DNA of 64,000 nucleotides from Marinovum sp048263515 (lineage in GTDB: Bacteria > Pseudomonadota > Alphaproteobacteria > Rhodobacterales > Rhodobacteraceae), in contig NZ_JBLXEC010000010.1 in the NCBI RefSeq assembly GCF_048263515.1, forward strand, positions 62,001 to 126,000, read 5' to 3'. Below the pieces are notes generated by a model. That model was not told the DNA's origin, did no database searches, and saw only the letters and a list, made by a program, of their open reading frames with translations. This document shows, in pieces, positions 26,860 through 35,591 of this stretch; the stretch's first letter is position 1, and the number at the start of each line of letters is the position of its first letter. Position numbers and translations under genes: made by a program.

Positions 26860-28419
26860 ATGGAAAAACGCTGGACAAGGAAGAAGCGCGCCCTGCGCGA
26901 TGCCGGGGGGCCGGAGCCGAAACCGGCGCTGACCGGGCCGATCCGGCTGGCGGGGGAGGAGTCTGCCGAGTCGGGCGAAGCTGTGCAGGACCGTCGGAAC
27001 GGCGAGCGGCATGAGACTGTGTCCGAGACTGCTGCGCCGTCTGACGTCGAAACAGAGGTCACAACGCCTGACGTCAGCGATGACGCTGCCGTGGTTTCGC
27101 CACGCCGCGTGGCCAGGGTGGTTGTGGCCGAGCCGACACCCGAGCCGCCCGAAGAGACCGAAGCGCCTGCCGTCGACCCGGAGCCGGTCTCGAAGGAGGC
27201 CGAACCCGAGCCCGAGCCGAAATCCAAATCCAAATCCAAATCCAAGAAATCACGCAAGATCAGGCTGAAGCGCCGGCCCTCCACTGGACAGCCCGGACCC
27301 GAAGCTGCCGAGGAGCCGGTCGTCGTGGCGGAGGCCGGGCCTGTTCCGATGCTTCAGCCGGAGGTCGCACCGGAGCCTGAGACAGTGAACGCTGAGACGC
27401 CAGAGCCGGAGGCGGCACAGGCGCCCGAGCCTGCACCCGCCCCGACGCCAGAGCCGGAGCCGAAAGCTGTCTCGGAACCCATGCCCGAGCCCGCACCTGC
27501 CCCGGCAGAGCCGGAACCCGCCTTGAAGGCCGTGCCTGAGCCAGCGCCCGTGCCAGCGCCTGAAACCGCCGCAGAGGCCACGCCGGAGCCTGAGCCCACC
27601 CCAGCGCTCGACACCGCGCCCCATACAGACACAGAGCCCGCCAATGCGCCCGCCCAATCCAACCTCGCCGTGCTGGCGCGCAAACCGGAGGGGTCCAGGG
27701 CCTGGGACAGCCTGCCGACCTTCCCGATCAACGCCCGCAGGCTCGAGCGCAACCGCATCATCACCGCCACCCGCGAGGACCCGGTGCATTCGGCCTTTGA
27801 CGTGCTGCGCACCAAGCTCTTGCGGGCGCTGCGCGAGAATGGCTGGACGCGGGTCGCCGTCACCTCGCCCACCGAGGGCTGCGGCAAGACCTTCCTCGCC
27901 GCCAACCTCGCCATCTCGCTGTCACGGCAGAGCAATTGCCGCTCGATCCTGATGGACCTCGACATGCGCCATCCGGGCCTCGCCAGGGCGCTCGACATCA
28001 AGCAACCGCCTGATCTTCCGGCCTTTCTGCGCGGCAACCTGCCGATGCAGGACCTGTTGTGCCGTCCGGCGCAGAACGGCTTCAAGATCAGCGACCAGGT
28101 GGCTTTCGGCGTCAACGGCCAGCGCGAGCCCTATGCGGCCGAGCTGCTGCAGGACCCCGACACCGCCGACGTGCTCAAGGCGATGGAGGCGGCGTTGGAG
28201 CCGGACGTGATCCTGTTTGACATGCCGCCGGCGCTGGTCAATGACGACGTTCTGGCGGCGCGGCCGCTGTTCGACGGCATCATCCTGGTGGTCGGCGGCG
28301 GCATCACCAAGCCGCAGCAGGTGCGCGACGTCGAACGGCGCCTCGGCACCGAGACGCCGCTTCTGGGCATCGTGCTGAACCGGGCCGAGGACGAGGCCGC
28401 GCAGATCTACGGATACTGA
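26860..28419 (+). CDS. CpsD/ExoP-type tyrosine-protein kinase with low-complexity N-terminal region
   Basis: This 519-residue protein has a BY-kinase ATPase domain at about 285-519: Walker A in TSPTEGCGKTF (near 335), Walker A' in ILMDLDMR (363-370) and Walker B in VILFDMPP (450-457). Residues about 85-265 are almost wholly Pro, Glu and Ala, with a Lys-Ser repeat (about 121-130) and a basic stretch after it. Only two tyrosines sit at the C-terminus (IYGY), fewer than the usual cluster. Such kinases control polymer length with a Wzz-type partner, here the next gene, on the opposite strand. No transmembrane segment is visible. Confidence 0.85.
   Translation: MEKRWTRKKRALRDAGGPEPKPALTGPIRLAGEESAESGEAVQDRRNGERHETVSETAAPSDVETEVTTPDVSDDAAVVSPRRVARVVVAEPTPEPPEETEAPAVDPEPVSKEAEPEPEPKSKSKSKSKKSRKIRLKRRPSTGQPGPEAAEEPVVVAEAGPVPMLQPEVAPEPETVNAETPEPEAAQAPEPAPAPTPEPEPKAVSEPMPEPAPAPAEPEPALKAVPEPAPVPAPETAAEATPEPEPTPALDTAPHTDTEPANAPAQSNLAVLARKPEGSRAWDSLPTFPINARRLERNRIITATREDPVHSAFDVLRTKLLRALRENGWTRVAVTSPTEGCGKTFLAANLAISLSRQSNCRSILMDLDMRHPGLARALDIKQPPDLPAFLRGNLPMQDLLCRPAQNGFKISDQVAFGVNGQREPYAAELLQDPDTADVLKAMEAALEPDVILFDMPPALVNDDVLAARPLFDGIILVVGGGITKPQQVRDVERRLGTETPLLGIVLNRAEDEAAQIYGY
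27220..27243 (+). repeat. Hexanucleotide tandem repeat AAATCC x4 inside the kinase gene
   Basis: Four exact copies of AAATCC encode Lys-Ser repeats. The tract is AT-rich compared with its surroundings and could change length by slippage in steps that keep the frame. Confidence 0.7.
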
Positions 28420-28508
28420 CGAACAGCCTGACGTGGGCGCGAGGCGCGGCCGCGCGGCGCACGCCTGCACATCCCCAATCCTCAAGCCGTCCCGTGCGGG
28501 CCGGGGTG

Positions 28509-29816
28509 TCAGAGCCGGGCTTGCTGGCGATCGCCCGTGTCAAAAGGGTTGATGTTGGGCCACCTGTCGGTGATCACCCGCAGCGCCGCCGGGATCAGCG
28601 CCAGCATCCCGAGAACCCAGCCCAGGATCATCAGGTTGCGGAAGCGCCGTTCGCGCTTCGTCTGCACCACCGGGATCGCCACCACGGTCTGGATGCCCAG
28701 CGCACGCTCCAGCTGGGCCGACGTGCGGATCGCGGGGTTCATGACCTCGAGGATCAGCGCGAGGCCGACGCCAAAGACAACACTGGCCACGCCGCCCATG
28801 ATCGCCGTCTTCTTGCGGCTGCGCGACACCGGGTATTCCGGCACCAGCGCGGTCTCCAGCACTTCGAAGCGCTCGGTCTGCTTCTGTTCCTGCAGCGTGC
28901 GCTCGGTCTGGGCCTTGACCTTGCTGCTGGTGATCTGCGCCAGCTGGTCGCGCAGCTGGGTCAGGTCGCGGGTCAGGGTGTTCAGCTCCTGCTCGACCTG
29001 CGGGCCATTGGCCAACGCGGCCTCGACCACGGCAATACGTTCCTGCACCAGCCGGCGCTGTTCGGCAAGCTGGGCGAGCTGCGCCTCGAGCACGCCTTCG
29101 CGGGCGCGGCGACCATTGGTCTGCAGCTGAATGATGTCGCGCTCGATATCGAGCTCGGTCTGGCGCAGGGTGTCGAGACGGCTGCGCTGGCCGGTCACCA
29201 CCGAGGGCAGGCTGTCGGCATTCTCCTGCTTGAAGCGAGAGAGGCGCTCTTCCAGTTCGACGATTGCGGTGGTCAGCCGCTGCTCTTCGCCGCTGAAGAA
29301 GGCCAGCGCCTGATCGACCTGGTTGCGCTGGGTCGAGCGGCCCTGGTCGACGATGCGGGCCAGCAGTTCATTGGCGACATCCGCTGCCTGCTGCGGATCG
29401 GACATGGTGACGCGGATGGTCAGCCCGGTCGGGCTGCCGTTGGTCAGCCAGGGCTGGGTGCTGTCCATCACCGGGATGATCGAGGTCGCCTCGCGGAACA
29501 GCGCCACCTTGTAGCCCAGGGATTCATCTTCGTCGGCATAGAGGCCGAAATCCTCGATGATCTCGATCACGTTGTCGCGGGCCATCATCCGCTGTTCGAT
29601 CAGCGTCAGGCGGTGGGCGGCATCGGTGCGGCCGGTGCGGGCGTCGATGATGGTGGCGTCCTCGATCTGGGCGACGGCAATCGCCTCGTAGACCTTGGGC
29701 TGTTTCAGCGCGAAATGGATCGACAGGGCACAGCCGATCAGCGTGATCAGCATGATCAGGGGCAGCCGCCGGCGCAGCACGTTCTTCAGATCGGAAAACG
29801 ATCCCAACTGGTTCAT
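28509..29816 (-). CDS. Wzz/GumC-type polysaccharide chain-length determinant
   Basis: This 435-residue inner-membrane protein has an N-terminal transmembrane segment (about 17-36), a long periplasmic coiled-coil region (about 150-330, rich in Glu, Gln, Arg and Leu) and C-terminal segments near 340-365 and 395-420. The conserved ALVPEYPVSRSRKK lies before the last membrane part, as in Wzz proteins that pair with a separate kinase. ATG 29816 has GGAG about 9 bases upstream. It reads away from the kinase gene at 26860, so the two partners are convergent. It follows the peptide synthetase across 232 bases. Confidence 0.85.
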   Translation of the reverse strand: MNQLGSFSDLKNVLRRRLPLIMLITLIGCALSIHFALKQPKVYEAIAVAQIEDATIIDARTGRTDAAHRLTLIEQRMMARDNVIEIIEDFGLYADEDESLGYKVALFREATSIIPVMDSTQPWLTNGSPTGLTIRVTMSDPQQAADVANELLARIVDQGRSTQRNQVDQALAFFSGEEQRLTTAIVELEERLSRFKQENADSLPSVVTGQRSRLDTLRQTELDIERDIIQLQTNGRRAREGVLEAQLAQLAEQRRLVQERIAVVEAALANGPQVEQELNTLTRDLTQLRDQLAQITSSKVKAQTERTLQEQKQTERFEVLETALVPEYPVSRSRKKTAIMGGVASVVFGVGLALILEVMNPAIRTSAQLERALGIQTVVAIPVVQTKRERRFRNLMILGWVLGMLALIPAALRVITDRWPNINPFDTGDRQQARL

Positions 29817-30048
29817 TTCAATGCTCCAACACGCGCCCCCGCGAGGGGACATTTCACCTTGGCCTTGGGGCTCAGACTGTCTTCTCGACAACTGGCAGAC
29901 CAAGCGACTTGCCCCAGATGCAATCTAGGGGATTTGCCTAAATTTCGCCACCTTTTCGGCCCGGATTCCTGGAAACAATGCGTTTCCTGACAGGATTTTT
30001 CACATACAAACCAGAAACTTATCCCAAGCCGTCCGGTTCCGCCCCGGT

Positions 30049-33000
30049 TCAGCCCGCCTGTCGTCGCGCGCGCATCTCGCGGCGGCGCGCCATGGCCTCT
30101 TGCCGCGCTGCCGCACGGGGGTTGTTGGGCGGGGGCGCGGCGGGTGCCGGCTCGGCCGCGACATTGGCCGGCGGCGGCGCGACCGGGGCCTCGACCCGCC
30201 GTTTCGGCACAGGTTTCGCGCCACCGATCTCGACGATCCGCGCCGCAAGGCCGGAGAGCGTCGGGTAACCGAAGACATCGGCGATGCTCAGCCGGGTTAC
30301 GCCCAGTGCCTTGCGCAGCGCCCGGTGGGCCTGCACCGCCAGCAGCGAATGCCCGCCAAGGTCGAAGAAATTGCCCTGCGGCGAGACCTCTGCCAACCCC
30401 AACACCTCTTTCCAGACCTCGGCCACCTGGGCCTGCACATCGGCCTGATCCGCGCCGGAGGTCACGGGGCTTGGGGCCGGAGCGGCGGGCGCTACCGGAG
30501 CCTTGACCGGCTTGCGGGCGCTCAAAGCTTTGCGGTCGACCTTGCGGTTGGGCGTCAGCGGGAACTCCGTCACCTGCTCGAAGCGCGAGGGCACCATGTA
30601 ATCCGGCACCGCCTCGGCGAGCGCGCGCCGCAGGGTGCCGGCCGCCGCCGTGCCGTCGTAAAAGGCCACCAGGGACTGGGCGTCCTGCACCACGACCACC
30701 GCCTGGCTCACGCCGGCCATCGCCTCGAGCCGGGCCTCGATCTCGCCCAGCTCGATCCGGTAACCGCGCAGTTTCACCTGGGTGTCGGCGCGGCCGAGGA
30801 AGTCGATGCTGCCATCGGCCTGCCAGCGCGCCAGATCGCCGGTGTCGTAGATCCGCCCCTCGGCAAAGGGGTTGTCGCGGAAGCGCTCTTCGGTCAGGTC
30901 GGGCCGCTGCCAATAGCCACGGGTCACGCCCTCGCCACCGATATGCAGCGTGCCGATCACGCCAACCGGGGCCGGGTCTCCCTTGGAATCAAGCACATAC
31001 ATCTGGGTATTGGCAATCGGCGTTCCGATGCCGCAGATCGCCTCGCCGCCCGTCGCAGGGCCGGTCGAGGACCAGATCGTCGTCTCGGTCGGACCGTACA
31101 TGTTCTCGATTCTGGCGTCGGTCAGCGCCCGCAGCTCGTCCACCAGCGCCCCGGCCAGGGGCTCGCCGCCCAGCATGATCTGCTCGACCGCGCCCAGCGC
31201 CTTGCGGGTGTCGGGTGAAAGCAGCAGCAGCCGCATGGTCGAGGGCGTGCATTGCAGATGGGTCACGCCATGGCGGATGATCTGCGCGGCGATCGAGAAA
31301 TCACGCTCTACCCCGGCATTGCAGCGTTGCAGCACCTCGGCCAGCGGGCGCAGCCCGTCGAGCACCGTGTCGACGTCGATGCCATAGTCGATCAGGCAGG
31401 CCACCTCGGTGACCCCGATCTCCTTCAGGCTCTCGACCCGCGCCACCGCATCCTCGATGGTGCCAAAGAGCCCCGAGTCCTCGAAATAGCGCTGGAAGGC
31501 GAAGTCGAGGATGGCGTCCATCTCTTCCTCGTTCAGACCGTCGAGGGTCAGGTCGAAGGCGTTCTTGGCGCCCTCGGGGCGTTTGAAGGCCGGAAAGGCC
31601 CAGGCGTATTGCTTGATCAGCCCGGCGGCCGAGCGCAGGTAATCCTTCATCGGCTCGCGCGCCACTTCGCGCGCGGCCTCGCGGGTCTCGGCCACGTAGC
31701 TGTGCAGCATCAGCGTGACGGTGAAATCGTCGGGGTCATGCCCGGCTTCGCGCAGCGCCTCGTGATACAGCGCGATCTTGCCCGCCACTTCGTCCACCGA
31801 CTGGCCCAGCAGGTGGGTCAGCACGTTGGCGCCGATCTTGCCGGCCTCTTTCCAGGTCGCCGGGTTGCCGGCGGTGGTGACCCAGATCGGCAGTTTCTTC
31901 GACACCGGTCGCGGCTGCGTCACCACAGCGTGCAGCGTGCCGTCCTGCTTGGGATATTCCACCGCCTCGCCGGCCCAGAGCCGCCGCAGCTCCTCGATCT
32001 GGCGCAGCATGGCGGGTTTGTTCTCGGGCGGGGTGTTCTCGGGGCGCAGCACGAAATCATCGGGCTGCCAGCCCGAGGCGATGGCCATGCCGGCGCGCCC
32101 GTTGGTGAGGTTGTCGATCACCGCCCATTCCTCGGCGATCCGCGCGGTATGGTGCAGTGGCGCGACGCAGCTGCCGGCGCGCACGGCGATGTTCTGGGTG
32201 ACACCAGCGACGGCGGCGCCGGTGACCGAGGGGTTGGGATAGGGTCCGCCAAAGGCATGGAAATGGCGCTCGGGCGTCCAGACGGCGCAGAAGCCGTTGG
32301 CATCGGCAAACTTCGCACCTTTGAGCAGCGAGCGGTACTTGTCGCGCCCGACGCCATCGTCATTGCCCCAGTAATAGAGGCTGAACTCCATGCCCTGACC
32401 GGGCTGCGTGGTCTCGAGCTTCTGTTCCTCGTTGACCAGCACCAGCTTGTAGCCGCGCGCCAGGCTGTAGAACAGCTCGAGCACCGAGATGTCGAAGCTG
32501 AGCGAGGTCAGCGCCAGCCAGGTGCCCGGCGTCTCGCGGCCGATACGGGCGTCCATGCCGGCGTAGAAATTCACCACGTTGCGATGTTCGACCATCACGC
32601 CCTTGGGCCGCCCGGTCGAGCCGGAGGTGTAGATCAGATAGGCAAGATCCTCGGGTTTCGCGCTCGGCGCGGGATTGCCCGTCGGCGCCTCGGACATCGG
32701 GCCGTCGAGGCAGAGCACCTGGGCGTCACTGGCCGGCAGATCGTCCTTCAGCGCCTTTTCGGTCAGCACCACCGAGGCGCCGCTGTCCTCAAGATAGAGC
32801 GCCAGCCGGTCGGCGGGATAGGCCGGGTCCATCGGCACATAGGCGGCGCCGGCCTTGAGGATCGCGAGGGCGCCCACCACCAGATGCGCATTGCGCGCGG
32901 TGCAGAGCCCGACCAGCGTGCCCGGCCCGACCCCCAGCGCGCGCAGCGCATGGGCGGCGCGGTTGGCACGGGCATTGAGGTCTTCATAGGTCAGCTCGTC

Positions 33001-34596
33001 AGGGCCGGTGACGAGAGCAATGGCCTCGGGGCTGCGCGCGACCTGCGCCTCGAAGGCGGTCTGCATGGTCAGGGTGCGGTCAAACTCCACCTCGGTGCGG
33101 TTCCAGCCATGCAGCACCAGATCGCGCTCGCTCTCGGGCATGGTCGGCAGCGCCTCGCCACGGGCGGCGGCCTCGGCCATGGCGTTCAGACGATCGGCAA
33201 GGATCTGCGCCATGGCGGGGCTGATCCGGGCGCGGTCGTGGATCAACTGGCCAGCGGCGGTGACGGTCAGCGGCGCCTCGGTCGGCGTGTCGATGGCAAA
33301 GATGACATCGGGCCGTTGCAGGGCCGGAAGCTCTGGCATGCGCAGGGCAAGGTCGGCGGCAATGCCGGGCCGCTTGGTCACGATCTCCAGATCGTCGCCC
33401 TCGCGGAAGGGCACCCAGTCCAGCGCCAGCCCCCCGCGCGGGTCGAGCGCGGCATGGGTCACGGCAATCCCGGCCTCCGGCGCACCGCTGGCCTGCGCCG
33501 CCCAATGGCGCACGAGGTCGGCTTTCTGTTGCAGGGTCAGGGTCTCGGGCCAGTCGATGGCGAGCGTGGCGGTCCCGCTGTCGTCCTGCGCGCCGCCGGC
33601 GATGCTGGCGGGAGTGAAATCGGCGAGGGTCTTGCGCCAGTTGCGCTCGGCGGGGGCGAGCGCCTCGGCGAACTCGGTCGACGCCTGCGCCTCGGCGTCG
33701 GAGAGCAGGGGCAGTTGGTCTCCGGGCTTGGCCAGCATTGCCACATCGGGCGTGCCGCCGTCCATCCGGCGCAGACCGGTCAGGGCGACCGCGCCCTCCT
33801 CGCAGGCGATGGAGAGCGCATCGCCGACCGCCAGCACGTCTCCGGGGGCGCCCTGGCCTGGGGTGACCTCGGCCGAGCCCACGGCATAGAGCGCGCCGCC
33901 GATCTCGACCTTGGCGGTGGCCAACGGGTTGACGTAATCGCCATGATCCAGCGCCCGCACCATCCGCGCCACTTCGGCCGCCGGTCTGTCAAAGCGCAGC
34001 AGGCCCATCGCCTCGGGCCGCGCGCTCAGGCCGTGGTAGCTGCGCTGGCTCAGGTCCTGCGGTTGACGCTCCGGCGCGCCGGTCTCGAGCTGGTCGAGCA
34101 AGGTGCCGAAGCTCTCGACGCCGGCGGCATAGCACTTCAGGTTCAGGCTCAGCGCGGTCTCGTCCGGGGCAATGTCGACCTCCTGCGAGACCAGGATATC
34201 GCCCTCATCGATGCCGCCTTCGATCATGTGCCAGGTGATGCCGTGGCGCGTCTCTCCTTCCAGCAGTGCCCAGACCGGGGCGTTCAGCCCGGCGTGACGC
34301 GGCAGCGGGCCGTCGTGGAAGTTGACCGCACCGCGCCGGGGCAGCGCCAGCACATCGGCGGGCAGCAGGTCGAGATTGGCAACCGACAGCAGCCAGTCGC
34401 AGTCAAGGCCAGAGAGCCGGGCTGCAAGGTCGCGGCCCGGTGCCTCGACCCGCACCCCCTGCGCCTCGGCCCAGGCACGCAGGTCCGGCAGGCGGGTGAC
34501 CAGCGCGGCGATGCCATGGCCACGGGCCAGCATCTGTTCGGCGCAGGCGCGGGTCAGCGTGTCATTGCCGATCAGGATTGCGGTGACGTCGGTCAT
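30049..34596 (-). CDS. Hybrid synthetase: formyltransferase, adenylation domain with embedded flavin monooxygenase, thiolation domain
   Basis: This 1515-residue cytosolic synthetase has these parts. Residues 1 to about 300 are a formyltransferase-like domain with Asn92, His94 and Asp130 in the catalytic positions. About 310-500 is unassigned. About 512-730 is the first part of an adenylation domain (YTSGSTGRPKG near 656, FDISVLELF near 701). About 735-1085 is a luciferase-like flavin monooxygenase inserted between adenylation motifs A4 and A5. About 1090-1360 is the rest (YGPTETT 1167-1173, YDTGD 1250-1254, NRKVDRKAL). A thiolation domain follows (GGHSLLAV, Ser1417) with a Pro- and Arg-rich tail. 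Aligned by eye to GrsA, the pocket reads D-I-L-Q-M-G-M-I-W, close to the glycine code. There is no condensation or thioesterase domain. The start has AAGGAG upstream and overlaps the GT2 stop (ATGA). Confidence 0.88.
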   Translation of the reverse strand: MTDVTAILIGNDTLTRACAEQMLARGHGIAALVTRLPDLRAWAEAQGVRVEAPGRDLAARLSGLDCDWLLSVANLDLLPADVLALPRRGAVNFHDGPLPRHAGLNAPVWALLEGETRHGITWHMIEGGIDEGDILVSQEVDIAPDETALSLNLKCYAAGVESFGTLLDQLETGAPERQPQDLSQRSYHGLSARPEAMGLLRFDRPAAEVARMVRALDHGDYVNPLATAKVEIGGALYAVGSAEVTPGQGAPGDVLAVGDALSIACEEGAVALTGLRRMDGGTPDVAMLAKPGDQLPLLSDAEAQASTEFAEALAPAERNWRKTLADFTPASIAGGAQDDSGTATLAIDWPETLTLQQKADLVRHWAAQASGAPEAGIAVTHAALDPRGGLALDWVPFREGDDLEIVTKRPGIAADLALRMPELPALQRPDVIFAIDTPTEAPLTVTAAGQLIHDRARISPAMAQILADRLNAMAEAAARGEALPTMPESERDLVLHGWNRTEVEFDRTLTMQTAFEAQVARSPEAIALVTGPDELTYEDLNARANRAAHALRALGVGPGTLVGLCTARNAHLVVGALAILKAGAAYVPMDPAYPADRLALYLEDSGASVVLTEKALKDDLPASDAQVLCLDGPMSEAPTGNPAPSAKPEDLAYLIYTSGSTGRPKGVMVEHRNVVNFYAGMDARIGRETPGTWLALTSLSFDISVLELFYSLARGYKLVLVNEEQKLETTQPGQGMEFSLYYWGNDDGVGRDKYRSLLKGAKFADANGFCAVWTPERHFHAFGGPYPNPSVTGAAVAGVTQNIAVRAGSCVAPLHHTARIAEEWAVIDNLTNGRAGMAIASGWQPDDFVLRPENTPPENKPAMLRQIEELRRLWAGEAVEYPKQDGTLHAVVTQPRPVSKKLPIWVTTAGNPATWKEAGKIGANVLTHLLGQSVDEVAGKIALYHEALREAGHDPDDFTVTLMLHSYVAETREAAREVAREPMKDYLRSAAGLIKQYAWAFPAFKRPEGAKNAFDLTLDGLNEEEMDAILDFAFQRYFEDSGLFGTIEDAVARVESLKEIGVTEVACLIDYGIDVDTVLDGLRPLAEVLQRCNAGVERDFSIAAQIIRHGVTHLQCTPSTMRLLLLSPDTRKALGAVEQIMLGGEPLAGALVDELRALTDARIENMYGPTETTIWSSTGPATGGEAICGIGTPIANTQMYVLDSKGDPAPVGVIGTLHIGGEGVTRGYWQRPDLTEERFRDNPFAEGRIYDTGDLARWQADGSIDFLGRADTQVKLRGYRIELGEIEARLEAMAGVSQAVVVVQDAQSLVAFYDGTAAAGTLRRALAEAVPDYMVPSRFEQVTEFPLTPNRKVDRKALSARKPVKAPVAPAAPAPSPVTSGADQADVQAQVAEVWKEVLGLAEVSPQGNFFDLGGHSLLAVQAHRALRKALGVTRLSIADVFGYPTLSGLAARIVEIGGAKPVPKRRVEAPVAPPPANVAAEPAPAAPPPNNPRAAARQEAMARRREMRARRQAG

Positions 34597-35591
34597 GGCG
34601 TTCTCCTTGCGGATTGCGGGGCGGGACGGGGCGCGGATCGGGTCAGCAGTGCGCGCAGGTGATGCGCCACCAGGTCGCCCAGGAAATGCGGCGGATCGGC
34701 GTCGGGCTTGCGCTGCACCAGCTTGCGCAGCCGCCAGATCACCCCGCCCACGGCATGCGACAGCGTGGCCAGCGCGGCGTAGCCGGCGCCATGCGACTTG
34801 GTGAAATAATACAGCCGACTGTCGAGCCAGTATCGCGGGATCCGGGTCCAGCGCTTCATGCCGGTCGAGACCGAGCCGATATGTGTCACCCGGCTCTGCG
34901 GCAGATAGACCGTCTGCCAACCGGCGCGGGCGGCGCGCAGGCAGAGCTCGGTTTCCTCGAAGTAGAGAAAGAAGGTCTCGTCAAAAAGGCCGATCTGGTC
35001 GACCATCTCGCGGCGCATCATCATCGAGGCCCCGGCCAGCCAGTCGACGCGCTGCGGCGCCTTCGGCAGGTCGATTGGCACGCGGGATTTGCGCAGCAGG
35101 CGGCTGACCGGACCGAAGCGGATCGCATGTTCGAACTCGCTGGCGATGGTCGGGAAGCGAAAGGCGGTATGCTCCTGCCCGCCCTCCTCGTTGGCAATCA
35201 GGCTGCCGGTGATGCCGACCTGCGGATGCGCATCGAGCCAGTCGGCCAGAACGCGGATCGCGTCGGGTTCGGGAAAGGCGTCGGGGTTGAGGATGTAGAG
35301 GTAATCCGCCTCTTGCCCGTCTGCCCGCCCGGCGCGGATGCCGGCATTGTTGCCGGCGCCGAAGCCGCCGTTGCGGCCAGAGGCGATCACCCGCACATGC
35401 GGCCAGGCCTGATCAGCGACAAAGGCGGTGAGCTGTTCGAAGGAGCCGTCGCCGCTGTCGTTGTCGACGATCACCAGCTCGGCATCGAGCCCCTCGAGCG
35501 CCGTCACCGCCGCGCGCGCGGCGCGGGTGCACATCTCGGCCGTGCGCCAGTTCAACAGGATGCAGAGGATGCGCGATTTGCTCAGGGTCAT
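34593..35591 (-). CDS. Glycosyltransferase family 2
   Basis: This 332-residue GT-A enzyme of the rhamnosyltransferase-like type has VIVDNDSGDGS (near residue 40), NPDAFPEPDA (near 102) and FDETFFLYFEETELCLRA (near 205). The C-terminal part is basic with a membrane-associated helix. It lies between the polyketide synthase and the peptide synthetase, overlapping each by four bases (35588-35591 and 34593-34596). It is therefore translated with them, which suggests that it acts on the same product. The sugar is unknown. Confidence 0.88.
   Translation of the reverse strand: MTLSKSRILCILLNWRTAEMCTRAARAAVTALEGLDAELVIVDNDSGDGSFEQLTAFVADQAWPHVRVIASGRNGGFGAGNNAGIRAGRADGQEADYLYILNPDAFPEPDAIRVLADWLDAHPQVGITGSLIANEEGGQEHTAFRFPTIASEFEHAIRFGPVSRLLRKSRVPIDLPKAPQRVDWLAGASMMMRREMVDQIGLFDETFFLYFEETELCLRAARAGWQTVYLPQSRVTHIGSVSTGMKRWTRIPRYWLDSRLYYFTKSHGAGYAALATLSHAVGGVIWRLRKLVQRKPDADPPHFLGDLVAHHLRALLTRSAPRPAPQSARRTP

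Noticed and set aside
29971..29987. The small hairpin GGAAAC-AATGC-GTTTCC as the terminator of the synthetase
   Set aside because: It is short and lacks a T-run on the minus strand. The 232-base gap holds no better signal, so the end of that transcript is unknown.
31342..32394. The monooxygenase stretch inside the adenylation domain as a misassembly or inserted gene
   Set aside because: The frame is continuous, the adenylation motifs resume in order after it, and such embedded domains are known in natural-product enzymes.
31252..34662. An 1136-codon open frame opposite the peptide synthetase
   Set aside because: It has no recognisable domain, and the opposite strand encodes the adenylation, monooxygenase and formyltransferase motifs.
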